From positions 141,769 to 205,768 of the forward strand of contig NZ_VWPH01000016.1 in NCBI RefSeq assembly GCF_008630535.1: DNA of 64,000 nt, written 5' to 3'. This stretch comes from Saccharopolyspora hirsuta (lineage in GTDB: Bacteria > Actinomycetota > Actinomycetes > Mycobacteriales > Pseudonocardiaceae). A model generated the notes under the pieces. It saw only the letters and a list, made by a program, of their open reading frames with translations. It was not told the DNA's origin and ran no database searches. The number at the start of each line of letters is the position of its first letter. The first letter of the stretch is position 1. A program made the translations under genes and the position numbers. Shown piece by piece: positions 41,527 through 49,887 of this stretch.

Positions 41527-42200
41527 CAGCGGTCGCCCACGCCCGCGACGCGCTGCGCGATCAACGCGGCCTGCACGCGGTTCTGCGCGCCCAGCTTGCT
41601 CAGCACGGTCGAGACGTAGCTCTTCACCGTCGCCTCGGTCAACCCGAGCCGCATCCCGATGTCGGCGTTGGAGCGACCGTCGGCCAGCAGCTCCAGCACC
41701 TGCCGCTCCCGGGCGGACAGGCCCCGCACCAGCTGCACCTCGTGCGCGTTGTCGGTCGCGCCGCGGAACCGGGGCAGCAGCCGCGCGGTGATCCGCGGGT
41801 CCAGCACCGCACCACCGGCCGCCAGGTCGTGCACCGCCCGGACCAGCACCGCCGGGTCGGCGTCCTTGAGCAGGAACCCGTTCGCGCCGTGGCGCAGCGC
41901 CTCGGACACGTAGTCGTCCAGGTCGAACGTGGTCAGCACCGCCGCCGCGGGCGGGTCCGGCAGCACCATCAGCTCCCGCAGCGCGGACAGGCCGTCCTTG
42001 CCGGGCATCTGCACGTCGATCAGGGCGACGTCCACCCGGTGGGCGCGGACCGCGGTGAGCAGCTCGTGCCCGTCGCCCGCCTCGGCGACCACTCGGATCG
42101 TGCCGCTGGTCTCCAGCAGCAGTCGCAGGCCCCGCCGCAGCATGGCCTCGTCGTCGGCCAGCACCACCCGGATCGGCTCCCCGCCGTCCTCCGCCTGCAC
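41523..42200 (-). CDS. NarL/LuxR-type response regulator
   Basis: The protein has 225 residues. The receiver domain has the acidic pair VVLADDEAM, the phosphoacceptor Asp in VALIDVQMPGKDG and the KD-ADPAV region. The C-terminal LuxR-type helix-turn-helix is LSARERQVLELLADGRSNAD, followed by LTEATVKSYVSTVLSKLG. It is paired with the kinase encoded immediately downstream. Target genes are unknown. Confidence 0.92.
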   Translation of the reverse strand: MQAEDGGEPIRVVLADDEAMLRRGLRLLLETSGTIRVVAEAGDGHELLTAVRAHRVDVALIDVQMPGKDGLSALRELMVLPDPPAAAVLTTFDLDDYVSEALRHGANGFLLKDADPAVLVRAVHDLAAGGAVLDPRITARLLPRFRGATDNAHEVQLVRGLSARERQVLELLADGRSNADIGMRLGLTEATVKSYVSTVLSKLGAQNRVQAALIAQRVAGVGDRW

Positions 42201-42247
42201 CTCTCGGTCACCTCCCCTGCTCCGAAAGGATTGCTCGCAGACTAGCG

Positions 42248-42278
42248 GGGTGGTGCGAACGCAGCGCGCACACCACCC
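42248..42278 (-). terminator. Terminator hairpin after der
   Basis: GGGTGGTG (42248-42255) pairs with CACCACCC (42271-42278), with additional pairs across a small bulge. It is positioned 14 bases beyond the der stop on the minus strand. Confidence 0.5.
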
Positions 42279-42291
42279 GAGCGGAAAGTGA

Positions 42292-43725
42292 TCAGCGACG
42301 CCCGCCCTTGGCCGCCTTGCGCTCGCGCACCCGCACCGAGATCCGCACCGGGCTGCCGACGAACCCGAAGGTCTCCCGGAGCTTGCGCTCCAGGAAGCGC
42401 CGGTACCCGGCCTCCAGGAAGCCGGTGGTGAACAGCACGAACGTCGGCGGCCGGGTCTGCGCCTGGGTGGCGAACAGGATCTTCGGCTGACGGCCGCCGC
42501 GCACCGGCGGCGGGTTGGCCGCGACCAGCTCGGACAGCCAGCCGTTCAACCGGCCGGTGGGCACGCGGGTGTCCCACGAGTCCAGCGCGGTGCGCAGCGT
42601 CGGGGCCAGCTTGGCCACCGCGCGCCCGGTCTTCGCCGAGACGTTGACCCGCTCGGCCCACCGCACCCGCACCAGCTCGCGGTCGATCTCCTTCTCCAGC
42701 TGGCGGCGGCGGTCGTCGTCGACCAGGTCCCACTTGTTGTAGGCGATCACCAGCGCCCGACCGGCCTCCACCACCATGGTGATCACCCGCAGGTCCTGCT
42801 CGCTGAGCGGCTCGGACCCGTCGATCAGCACGATGGCGACCTCGGCCGCCTCGATGGCGGCCTTGGTGCGCAGCGAGGCGTAGTACTCGGTGCCGCTGGC
42901 GGTCTTGACCCGCTTGCGCAGGCCCGCGGTGTCGACGAACCGCCACACCTCGCCGTCCAGCTCGACCAGCGAGTCCACCGGGTCGACCGTGGTGCCCGCG
43001 ACGTCGTGCACCACCGACCGCTCTTCCCCGGTCAGCTTGTTGAGCAGGCTCGACTTGCCCACGTTCGGCTTGCCGACCAGCGCGACCCGCCGGGGCCCGC
43101 CGGACGCGCCGAACACCTCGCGCGGGGTTTCCGGGAACGCCGCCAGCACGGCGTCCAGCAGGTCGCCGGAGCCGCGGCCGTGCAGCGCGCTGATCGGCAT
43201 CGGCTCGCCCAGGCCCAGCGACCACAGCGAGTGCACGTCGGCGTCACCGCGCTGGTCGTCGACCTTGTTGGCGGCCAGCAGCACCGGGCGCTTGGAGCGG
43301 CGCAGCACCCGCGCCACGGCCTCCTCGGTCTCGGTGGCACCCACCCGCGCGTCGACCACCAGCAGCACCGCGTCCGCGGTGTGCATGGCCAGCTCCGCCT
43401 GCGCGGCCACCGACGCCATCAGGCCCTTCGCGTCGGGCTCCCAGCCGCCGGTGTCCACCACGGTGAACCGGCGGCCGTTCCACAGCGCGTCGTAGGCCAC
43501 CCGGTCCCTGGTCACGCCGGGGGTGTCCTGCACGACGGCCTCGCGACGGCCCAGCAACCGGTTGACCAGCGTCGACTTGCCCACGTTGGGGCGGCCGACC
43601 ACGGCCAGCACCGGCTGCGGCACCGGCGGCGCGGCGTCCTCGGGCGCGGAGACCTCGTCGAACTCGGCCCACTCGGCCTCGTCGGACCACGTGCCGTCCA
43701 GGCCTTCCAGCGACTCCTCGGTCAC
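42292..43725 (-). CDS. der: Ribosome-assembly GTPase Der (EngA)
   Basis: The protein has 477 residues with two tandem GTPase domains. The first has GRPNVGKSTL, DTGG and NKVD. The second has GKPNVGKSSL, DTAGLRKR and NKWD. A C-terminal KH-like domain follows. It is essential for 50S subunit maturation. An acidic N-terminal extension of about 40 residues is usual in actinobacteria. The GTG start overlaps the stop of the acyltransferase gene (GTGA at 43722-43725). The position after cmk matches M. tuberculosis Rv1712-Rv1713. Confidence 0.96.
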   Translation of the reverse strand: MTEESLEGLDGTWSDEAEWAEFDEVSAPEDAAPPVPQPVLAVVGRPNVGKSTLVNRLLGRREAVVQDTPGVTRDRVAYDALWNGRRFTVVDTGGWEPDAKGLMASVAAQAELAMHTADAVLLVVDARVGATETEEAVARVLRRSKRPVLLAANKVDDQRGDADVHSLWSLGLGEPMPISALHGRGSGDLLDAVLAAFPETPREVFGASGGPRRVALVGKPNVGKSSLLNKLTGEERSVVHDVAGTTVDPVDSLVELDGEVWRFVDTAGLRKRVKTASGTEYYASLRTKAAIEAAEVAIVLIDGSEPLSEQDLRVITMVVEAGRALVIAYNKWDLVDDDRRRQLEKEIDRELVRVRWAERVNVSAKTGRAVAKLAPTLRTALDSWDTRVPTGRLNGWLSELVAANPPPVRGGRQPKILFATQAQTRPPTFVLFTTGFLEAGYRRFLERKLRETFGFVGSPVRISVRVRERKAAKGGRR

Positions 43726-44396
43726 GCTCGTTTCCCTCTCACATCGTCATCGCGGTGGTCGGCGACCAGCCGGTCCAGTTCGGCGATCAGCTCGACCAGT
43801 TCGGTGCGCACCGCTTCGGTCGCCACGACCAGGCCGGTGCGGCCCTTGCCCGCGGGCAGCGCGATCGGCTCGCCGAACAGCACGTCGATCCTGGGCAGCA
43901 GCCTACGGCCCCGCCCTTCCGGACGCCGCGTGCCCCGGACCGCGACCGGCAGCACCTGGGCCCCGGAGGCCCGCGCCAACCAGGCCGCGCCGTGCTGCGC
44001 GCTCTCCACGTCGCCGGACCCGCGGGTGCCTTCGGGGAAGACCCCGACCAGCCCTCCGGCTTTGAGCACCCGCACCGCGGTCAGCAGCGGCGTGCGGTCC
44101 GCCTCGCCGCGCCGCACCCCGATCTGCCCGATGCGGCGCAGGAACCAGCCCAGCGCGCCCTTGAACATCTCCTGCTTGATCAGGAACACCGCGGGGCGCG
44201 GCAGCATTCCGATCAGCAGCGGCCCGTCCAGCAGCGAGCTGTGGTTGGCCACCAGCACCACCGGGCCGGTGCGCGGGATCCGCTCGGCCCGGTGGACGCG
44301 GACCCGGAACGGCAGCCGCACGATCCGCCGCGAGATCCACCGGCCGAACCGGTGCAGCCGCGGGGACGCACCCTCGGGCAGGGTCTGCTCGCTCAT
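43722..44396 (-). CDS. PlsC-type 1-acylglycerol-3-phosphate acyltransferase
   Basis: The protein has 224 residues. The catalytic motif NHSSLLDGP (NHx4D) and the binding motif VFPEGTRG are both present, with the membrane-associated N-terminal part RIVRLPFRVRVHR. It acylates lysophosphatidic acid or a related lysolipid. The ATG overlaps the stop of a 47-codon frame inside the duplicated element (44393-44396), and its ribosome-binding region (GGAGAGGCGGG) belongs to that element. The gene is inserted between cmk and der relative to M. tuberculosis. Confidence 0.9.
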   Translation of the reverse strand: MSEQTLPEGASPRLHRFGRWISRRIVRLPFRVRVHRAERIPRTGPVVLVANHSSLLDGPLLIGMLPRPAVFLIKQEMFKGALGWFLRRIGQIGVRRGEADRTPLLTAVRVLKAGGLVGVFPEGTRGSGDVESAQHGAAWLARASGAQVLPVAVRGTRRPEGRGRRLLPRIDVLFGEPIALPAGKGRTGLVVATEAVRTELVELIAELDRLVADHRDDDVRGKRA

Positions 44397-44536
44397 GGCT
44401 GTCCCGCCTCTCCGCGCTTCACAGTCGTGGTTGCGTCCGGCTCGACCTCACGTTTCGCGGTTTCTTGTGGCTGGTTTGCGTCCCGTTCCCCTGAGGTGCG
44501 GTTGAGCAGAACTGGGGTTGCCACAGGACTACTCAT
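44393..44536 (-). CDS. Small open frame (47 aa) linking cmk and plsC
   Basis: The ATG at 44536 overlaps the cmk end by eight bases, and the TGA overlaps the acyltransferase ATG. The hydrophilic peptide starts MSSPVATPVLLNRTSGERDA. Its first 35 residues are nearly identical to the frame ahead of scpB. After a one-base indel the DNA remains conserved while the peptide changes, so selection seems to act on the nucleotide sequence. It may be a translated spacer that couples ribosomes rather than a functional protein. Confidence 0.45.
   Translation of the reverse strand: MSSPVATPVLLNRTSGERDANQPQETAKREVEPDATTTVKRGEAGQP
44397..44536 (-). repeat. Junction-associated repeat, copy A (cmk/plsC)
   Basis: This 140-bp element begins at an ATG inside the end of cmk and finishes just before the plsC start codon, so it supplies that gene's ribosome-binding site. 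Copy B is at 48561-48701. By eye about 115 of 140 positions match, including runs of 23, 18 and 19 identical bases, with one single-base indel. Confidence 0.75.
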
Positions 44537-45254
44537 TCCGCGAACTCCTCTCCCTGAGCAGGCCGCGGCTCTCGACGTGCTTGTGCAGCTGCTCGAGCAC
44601 GCCCGCCACGTCCAGGTCGGTGGTGTCCAGCTCCAGCGCGTCGTCGGCCTTGCGCAGCGGCGCGACCTTGCGCCCGGAGTCCAGCGCGTCGCGGCGCTGC
44701 ACGTCGGCGTGGGTGCGGTCCAGGTCCCCCGCGCGCCCCTCGGAGAGGTCCTGCGCGGTGCGCCGCTCGGCGCGGGCCGTGGAGGACGCCGTCAGGTAGA
44801 CCTTCAGCCCGGCGTCGGGCACCACGACGGTGCCGATGTCGCGGCCCTCGACCACGATGCCGCCGGGCTCGACCAGGGCCTCGCCGATCAGCCTGCGCTG
44901 CAGCGCGACCAGCTGGTCCCGCACCTCGGCGACCGCCGACACCGCGGACACCGCCCCGGTGACCTCCGGTCCGCGGATCTCCCGCCCGACGTCCTGGCCG
45001 TCGAGCAGCACCGCGGGCCGCTCCGGGTCGGTGCCCATGGTCAGCTCAGCCGCGCGCACCACCCGCACGACCTCGGCCTCGTCGGACGGCTCGACCTGCG
45101 CGCGCAGCACGGCCAGCGTCACGGCGCGGTACATCGCACCGGTGTCGAGGTAGGTCGCGCCGAGCGCCGCGGCCAACTTGCGGGACACCGTCGACTTGCC
45201 GGTGCCCGACGGACCGTCGAGGGCCACCACACCGCGGAGCTTGGCGTGTGCCAC
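44529..45254 (-). CDS. cmk: Cytidylate kinase
   Basis: The protein has 241 residues. The P-loop is DGPSGTGKSTV. The CMP-binding region shows YLDTGAMYRAVTLAVLR, the long insert of bacterial CMP kinases and VVEGRDIGTVVVPDA, and the Arg-rich lid RRTAQDLSEGR-HADVQRRD. It phosphorylates CMP/dCMP. The GTG start at 45254 has GAGGAAG upstream. A hydrophilic C-terminal tail reaches into the repeat element. The divergent neighbour is the KhtT-like gene, with 147 bp between. Confidence 0.94.
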   Translation of the reverse strand: MAHAKLRGVVALDGPSGTGKSTVSRKLAAALGATYLDTGAMYRAVTLAVLRAQVEPSDEAEVVRVVRAAELTMGTDPERPAVLLDGQDVGREIRGPEVTGAVSAVSAVAEVRDQLVALQRRLIGEALVEPGGIVVEGRDIGTVVVPDAGLKVYLTASSTARAERRTAQDLSEGRAGDLDRTHADVQRRDALDSGRKVAPLRKADDALELDTTDLDVAGVLEQLHKHVESRGLLRERSSRNE

Positions 45255-45401
45255 GTGCTCTTCCTCCTGATCGTCGCCGCACCCGGCCGACGGCCGGACC
45301 AACCGTCCATTCTGCCTGGTCCCCGGCGGCAGGTCCCAATCGCATCCCGATCCACCCGAACTACCGGTCGAACTCCGGTGCTCGCGGAATATGGTGGGCG
45401 G

Positions 45402-45884
45402 GTGGACGTAACAGTGACCCCGCTGCCGGGACTCGGCACGCGGCAGGACTTCACCACCCGCTCCGGCCACCGCATCGGTGTGATCACCTACCGGGACGGC
45501 CGGTTCGAGCTGATCGTCTCCGACCACGAGGACCCGGACAAGGTCGCCGCCTCGGTCGACCTGACCACCGCCGAGACCAGCGCGCTGGCCAACCTGCTGG
45601 GCGCCCCGCAGCTGGTCGCGCAGCTCACCGAGCAGCAGCGCGAGGTCACCGGCGTCACCACCTGGCAGCTGCCGCTCACCCCGGGTTCGCCCTACGACGG
45701 CCGCACCCTCGGCGACACCGAGATGCGCACCCGCACGTCGGTGTCGATCGTCGCGGTGGTCCGCGACGGCACCGTGCACCCCTCGCCCCGCCCGGACTTC
45801 GCGTTCGCCGGCGGTGACCTGGTCGTCGTCGTGGGCACCAGCGAGGGGCTGCGCGCCGCCAGCGAAATCCTGGAGAAGGGCTGA
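45402..45884 (+). CDS. KhtT-type regulatory subunit of a cation/proton antiporter (TrkA-C domain)
   Basis: The protein has 160 residues with a GTG start. The N-terminal part VTPLPGLGTRQDF-T-SGHRIGVITYRDGR matches KhtT. The C-terminal RCK_C/TrkA-C domain (GSPYDGRTLGDTEMR, VSIVAVVRDG, GGDLVVVVGTSEGL) binds nucleotides such as c-di-AMP in known homologues. It is a cytoplasmic gating partner of the antiporter encoded 118 bp downstream. In the M. tuberculosis-like gene order this pair is an insertion between rluB and cmk on the opposite strand. Confidence 0.85.
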   Translation: MDVTVTPLPGLGTRQDFTTRSGHRIGVITYRDGRFELIVSDHEDPDKVAASVDLTTAETSALANLLGAPQLVAQLTEQQREVTGVTTWQLPLTPGSPYDGRTLGDTEMRTRTSVSIVAVVRDGTVHPSPRPDFAFAGGDLVVVVGTSEGLRAASEILEKG

Positions 45885-46002
45885 CCCCGGTCCGCTCCAC
45901 CCGCCCGGTCGCCGACCGGGACACGCGTCGCCAACGGTGGTCCCACGCGTGCCGAACCCAGAACAACTCCATACGCAGGCAACACGCGAGAGGAACACCA
46001 CG

Positions 46003-47178
46003 GTGCACGACACGGCGATCTCGTTGATCGAGCTCGGCGCGGTCTTCTTCGGTCTCGGCCTGCTCGGCAGGCTCGCCTGGAAGATCGGCATCTCCCCGAT
46101 CCCGCTGTACCTGCTGGGCGGGCTGGCGTTCGGCACGGGTGGGCTGGTCCCGCTGCACGGCATCGAACCGTTCACCCACCTGGCCTCCGAGATCGGCGTG
46201 GTCCTCCTGCTGCTCCTGCTGGGGCTGGAGTACTCGGCGGGCGAGCTGGTCACCGGCCTGCGCCGCTCGTGGCTGGCCGGGCTGATCGACATCGCGCTGA
46301 ACGCGTTACCGGGCGCGGTGGTCGCGCTGATGCTGGGCTGGGGCCCGATCGGCGCGCTGACCATGGCCGGTGTCACCTACATCTCCTCGTCCGGCATCGT
46401 CGCGAAGGTCCTCGGGGACCTGGGTCGACTGGGCAACCGGGAAACCCCGGTGATCCTGTCGATCCTGGTCTTCGAGGACCTCGCGATGGCCGTCTACCTG
46501 CCGATCCTGACCGCGCTGCTGGCCGGGGTCAGCTTCCTCGGCGGGCTCACCGCCGTCGGGGTGTCGCTGGTGGTGATCACCCTCGTGCTGGTGATCGCGC
46601 TGAAGTTCGGCAAGTACGTCTCGGCGCTGATCGACAGCGCCGACCCGGAGGTCTTCCTGCTGCGGCTGCTCGGCTCGGCCCTGCTGGTCGCCGGTATCGC
46701 CTCGGAGCTGCAGGTCTCGGCCGCGGTCGGCTCGTTCCTGCTGGGCATCGCGATCTCCGGGTCGACCGCGGCGAACGCGACCCGGATGCTGGAGCCGCTG
46801 CGCGACCTGTTCGCCGCGCTGTTCTTCGTGGTGTTCGGGCTGAACACCGACCCCTCGCAGATCCCGCCGGTGCTGCCGGTGGCGCTGGTGCTGGCCGTGA
46901 TCACCGCGGCGACGAAGGTCGTCACCGGCTGGGTGGCCTCGCAGATGCAGGGCGTGGGCCGGATGGGCCGGGCGCGGGCCGGTGCCGCGCTGGTGGCGCG
47001 CGGCGAGTTCTCCATCGTGATCGCCGGGCTGGCGGTGGCCTCGGGCGCGGTGTCCGGTGAGCTGGCCGCGCTGGCCACCGCCTACGTCCTGCTGATGGCG
47101 ATCCTCGGTCCGGTCGCGGCCCGCGTGGTCGAGCCGGTGGCCCGCCTGGTCGTCCGCCGCCCGGCGGCCAAGGCCTGA
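46003..47178 (+). CDS. CPA2-type monovalent cation/proton antiporter (KhtU/KefB-like)
   Basis: The protein has 391 residues with a GTG start after GAGAGGAA. About 12 to 13 membrane helices are seen, with SPIPLYLLGGLAFG, LLLLLLGLEYS, GVTYISSSGIVAKVL and VARGEFSIVIAGLA signatures of the Na/H exchanger CPA2 group. The conserved acidic residues in the FEDLAMAV helix are retained. It should export K+ (or Na+) in exchange for protons under control of the KhtT-like protein. Its stop is seven bases from the convergent rluB stop. Confidence 0.88.
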   Translation: MHDTAISLIELGAVFFGLGLLGRLAWKIGISPIPLYLLGGLAFGTGGLVPLHGIEPFTHLASEIGVVLLLLLLGLEYSAGELVTGLRRSWLAGLIDIALNALPGAVVALMLGWGPIGALTMAGVTYISSSGIVAKVLGDLGRLGNRETPVILSILVFEDLAMAVYLPILTALLAGVSFLGGLTAVGVSLVVITLVLVIALKFGKYVSALIDSADPEVFLLRLLGSALLVAGIASELQVSAAVGSFLLGIAISGSTAANATRMLEPLRDLFAALFFVVFGLNTDPSQIPPVLPVALVLAVITAATKVVTGWVASQMQGVGRMGRARAGAALVARGEFSIVIAGLAVASGAVSGELAALATAYVLLMAILGPVAARVVEPVARLVVRRPAAKA

Positions 47179-47185
47179 CCCGGGG

Positions 47186-47944
47186 TCACATCCCGACGAT
47201 GCGGTACAGCGAGCCGACTTCCTGGCGGTTGAGCGGGCGGATCGCGCCGGGCCGCTCGGAGGTCAGGCGGACGTCGCCGATGCGGGTGCGCACCAGGCGC
47301 TGCACCGGGTGGCCGACGTGCTTGAGCAACCGGCGCACGATGCGCTTGCGGCCCTCGTGCAGCACGATCTCCACCAGCGCGCGGTTCTGGTTGGTGTCCA
47401 CGACCTTGAACCGGTCCACCTTCACCGGGCCGTCCTCCAGCTCCACGCCCTTGCGCAGCTGCTGGCCCAGCTCCTTCGGGATCGGGCCGATGACCTCGGC
47501 CAGGTAGGTCTTGCGCACCTTGTAGGACGGGTGCATCAGCCGGTTGGCCAGCTCGCCGTCGTTGGTGATCAGCAGCAGGCCCTCGGTGTCCTGGTCCAGC
47601 CGCCCGACGTGGAACAGCTTGCCCTCGCGCTCCCGCAGGTAGTCGCCGATGCACGGGCGGCCCTTGTCGTCGGACATGGTGCACAGGATGCCGCGCGGCT
47701 TGTTCAGCATCAGGTGGGTCAGGTTGTCGTTGACCATCACCCGGTTGCCGTCGACGTGGATCACCGCGGTCGCCGGGTCGACGCGGCGGCCCAGCTCCGT
47801 GACGACCTCGCCGTCGACCTCGATGCGCCCCTCGACGATCATCTCCTCGGCCGCGCGCCGCGAGGCGACCCCGGCCTGGGACAGCACTTTCTGCAGGCGC
47901 ACGCCTTCCTCGGCGGCGTTGGACGGGCGGTGTTCAGACGTCAT
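47186..47944 (-). CDS. RluB-family pseudouridine synthase
   Basis: The protein has 252 residues. An N-terminal S4 RNA-binding domain (VRLQKVLSQAGVASRRAAEEMI) precedes the RsuA/RluB catalytic domain, with the catalytic Asp in VGRLDQDTEGLLLITNDG. It modifies 23S rRNA, probably U2605 by homology. The ATG overlaps the scpB stop by 11 bases. It is the counterpart of M. tuberculosis Rv1711. Confidence 0.9.
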   Translation of the reverse strand: MTSEHRPSNAAEEGVRLQKVLSQAGVASRRAAEEMIVEGRIEVDGEVVTELGRRVDPATAVIHVDGNRVMVNDNLTHLMLNKPRGILCTMSDDKGRPCIGDYLREREGKLFHVGRLDQDTEGLLLITNDGELANRLMHPSYKVRKTYLAEVIGPIPKELGQQLRKGVELEDGPVKVDRFKVVDTNQNRALVEIVLHEGRKRIVRRLLKHVGHPVQRLVRTRIGDVRLTSERPGAIRPLNRQEVGSLYRIVGM

Positions 47945-48560
47945 CGATCGAATCCACTTCGGGCAGCAATGGGGCGAGCGGCGGCAGTTCCTTCAGCGAC
48001 GACAGGCCCAGCCGTTCCAGGAACAGCTCGGTCGTGCAGTACAGGATGCCGCCCGTCTCCGGGTCGGTCCCGGCCTCTTCGATTAGGCCGCGCCCCACCA
48101 GGGTACGGATGACGCCGTCGACGTTCACACCCCGTACGGCTGCCACCCGGGACCGGGTCACGGGCTGCCGGTAGGCGATGACCGCCAGCGTCTCCAGCGC
48201 GGCGCGGGTCAGCTTCGAGCGCTGCCCGTCGAGCAGGTAGCGCTCCACGTAGGGCGCGTAGGTCTCCCGGGTGTAGAACCGCCACCCGTCGCCGACGCGG
48301 CGCAGGTCGATGCCGCGCTCGGCCTCGGCGTAGCCGTCGGAGAGCCGCCGCAGCGCCTGGCGGATCCGCTTGACGGGCTGCTCCAGGGTGTCGGCCAGCA
48401 GCTCCTCACCGGCGGGCACGTCGACGACCAGCAGCAACGCCTCCAGCGCGGCGTCGAGCGCGGAATCCGACGTCAGGTCCGGCGCACCCTGGGGCTCCAC
48501 CACCTCGTCGGCCGCGACCTCCGGCTCGGCTGCGAGCTGCGGCTCCAACTCGCCGCTCAT
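47934..48560 (-). CDS. scpB: Segregation and condensation protein B
   Basis: The protein has 208 residues with tandem winged-helix domains (LDAALEALLLVVDVPAGEEL, then LAVIAYRQPVTRSRVAAVRG, then ILYCTTELFLERLGL). It is a kleisin-associated partner of ScpA and SMC in chromosome compaction. The start chosen is ATG 48560, with GGGGAGG about nine bases upstream. The in-frame ATG at 48701 would add a 47-residue extension encoded by the duplicated element. That extension is not part of the ScpB fold. Confidence 0.92.
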   Translation of the reverse strand: MSGELEPQLAAEPEVAADEVVEPQGAPDLTSDSALDAALEALLLVVDVPAGEELLADTLEQPVKRIRQALRRLSDGYAEAERGIDLRRVGDGWRFYTRETYAPYVERYLLDGQRSKLTRAALETLAVIAYRQPVTRSRVAAVRGVNVDGVIRTLVGRGLIEEAGTDPETGGILYCTTELFLERLGLSSLKELPPLAPLLPEVDSIDDV

Positions 48561-48701
48561 ACCCATTCCGCCTCCCCGCGATTCACAGTCGTGGTTGCGT
48601 TCGGGGTCTATCTCGCGTTCTGCGGTTTCTTGTGGCTGGCTTGCGTCACGGTCCCCTGAGGTGCGGTTGAGCAGTTCTGGGGCTGGCACAGGATCGCTCA
48701 T
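48561..48701 (-). repeat. Junction-associated repeat, copy B (scpA/scpB)
   Basis: This 141-bp copy of the element described at 44397-44536 starts at an ATG overlapping the scpA stop (ATGA at 48698-48701) and ends just before the scpB ATG. It includes the ribosome-binding site GGGGAGG. Because of one extra base it stays in frame with scpB, whereas copy A is closed by a TGA. Confidence 0.75.
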
Positions 48702-49549
48702 CCGTACTCCTCTTCCTCTGCGTTGGCGCGCTGCGCCTCGGCGTCGACCTTGGCCTGCTCCAGGCTGCCGCCCACCCACCGCACGAGCAGCTCGCCCAGC
48801 GGCGTCTCCTGCTCGAACTGCAGCACCTTCTCGCGGTAGAGCTCCAGCAGCGCCAGGAACCGGGCCACCACCTCGACGGTGTGGCCGCAGTCCGAGGTCA
48901 GCTCCGGGAACGTGGCGCTGCCCTTCTCCGCCAGCCGCACCCGCAGCAGCGCCGCGTGCTCGCGGACGGACACGCCGTGCTGGTGGATGTGGTCCAGCGA
49001 CACGGTGGGCGGCGGCTTGGGGCGGAACACCGCGGCCGCGATCTCGGCGAACCGCTGCGGCTCGACCCCGATCCGCACCTCCGGCAGCAGGTTCTCGAAC
49101 CGCTCCTCCAGCGACACCGAGCGCGGGTAGCGCCGCAGCGCCCCGGCCTCCAGCTCGCCGAACAGCGCCGCCACCTGCTTGTACGCCCGGTACTGCAGCA
49201 GCCGCGCGAACAGCAGGTCGCGCGCTTCCAGCAGCGCCAGGTCCGCCTCGTCCTCCACGTCGGCCGCGGGCAGCAGCCGGGCCGCCTTGAGGTCGAGCAG
49301 CGTCGCGGCCACCACCAGGAACTCGGTGGTCTCGTCGAGGTCCCACTGCTCGCCGAGCGCCCGGGTGTAGGCGATGAACTCGTCGGTGACCTTGTGCAGC
49401 GCCACCTCGGTGACGTCCAGCTGGTGCTGCGAGATCAGCTGCAGCAGCAGGTCGAAGGGGCCCTCGAAGTTGTCCAGGCGGACGGTGAACTTGCCGGTGC
49501 TGCCGGGATCCCCAGGTGCCTGCTCCTCCCCGGCAGCGGGTTCGGTCAC
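48698..49549 (-). CDS. scpA: Segregation and condensation protein A (kleisin)
   Basis: The protein has 283 residues. The N-terminal SMC-binding helices (FTVRLDNFEGPFDLLLQLIS, HQLDVTEVALHKVTDEFIAY) and C-terminal winged-helix (TFPELTSDCGHTVEVVARFLALLELYREK) are typical. The product bridges the SMC heads and recruits ScpB. The start overlaps the small upstream gene (49546-49549). The middle Glu-rich segment is normal for the family. Confidence 0.93.
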   Translation of the reverse strand: MTEPAAGEEQAPGDPGSTGKFTVRLDNFEGPFDLLLQLISQHQLDVTEVALHKVTDEFIAYTRALGEQWDLDETTEFLVVAATLLDLKAARLLPAADVEDEADLALLEARDLLFARLLQYRAYKQVAALFGELEAGALRRYPRSVSLEERFENLLPEVRIGVEPQRFAEIAAAVFRPKPPPTVSLDHIHQHGVSVREHAALLRVRLAEKGSATFPELTSDCGHTVEVVARFLALLELYREKVLQFEQETPLGELLVRWVGGSLEQAKVDAEAQRANAEEEEYG

Positions 49550-49887
49550 TCGCCGGGCTCCCGCAGCCGGCGGACCAGCTCCGAGTCGGCACCCCGCTCG
49601 TCGAGGTCGGCCAGCGCCGCGGCAACCGCTTCGCGCACCACCCGGCCGCGGTCCACGGCGATGCCGTGGTCGGCCCGCAATGCCAGTCGCGCCTGCTCCA
49701 AGCCCAGCAACTCCTCGTCGGAGACGTACACGGTGATCTTCGCATCGTGCTTGCGCCGACCCGACCCGGACCGCCCGGAACGGGCGGGCGCGGCCGGTGC
49801 CGCTTCCGGCGCGTCGGCGTGATCCGCGCGAGGAACAGTAGTACGGAACAGTTCGGCGGCTCCCGGCAGGGCTGCCCGCCGGGTCAT
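49546..49887 (-). CDS. Small conserved protein between parA and scpA
   Basis: The protein has 113 residues with an ATG start overlapping the ParA stop (49884-49887). The N-terminal 45 residues are Ala/Pro-rich. The rest (AKITVYVSDEELLGLEQARLALR, VVREAVAAALADLDERG) looks like a ribbon-helix-helix-type or related helical DNA-binding fold. Its position in a ParA-ScpA operon suggests a role in chromosome segregation. I cannot assign a function. Confidence 0.72.
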   Translation of the reverse strand: MTRRAALPGAAELFRTTVPRADHADAPEAAPAAPARSGRSGSGRRKHDAKITVYVSDEELLGLEQARLALRADHGIAVDRGRVVREAVAAALADLDERGADSELVRRLREPGE

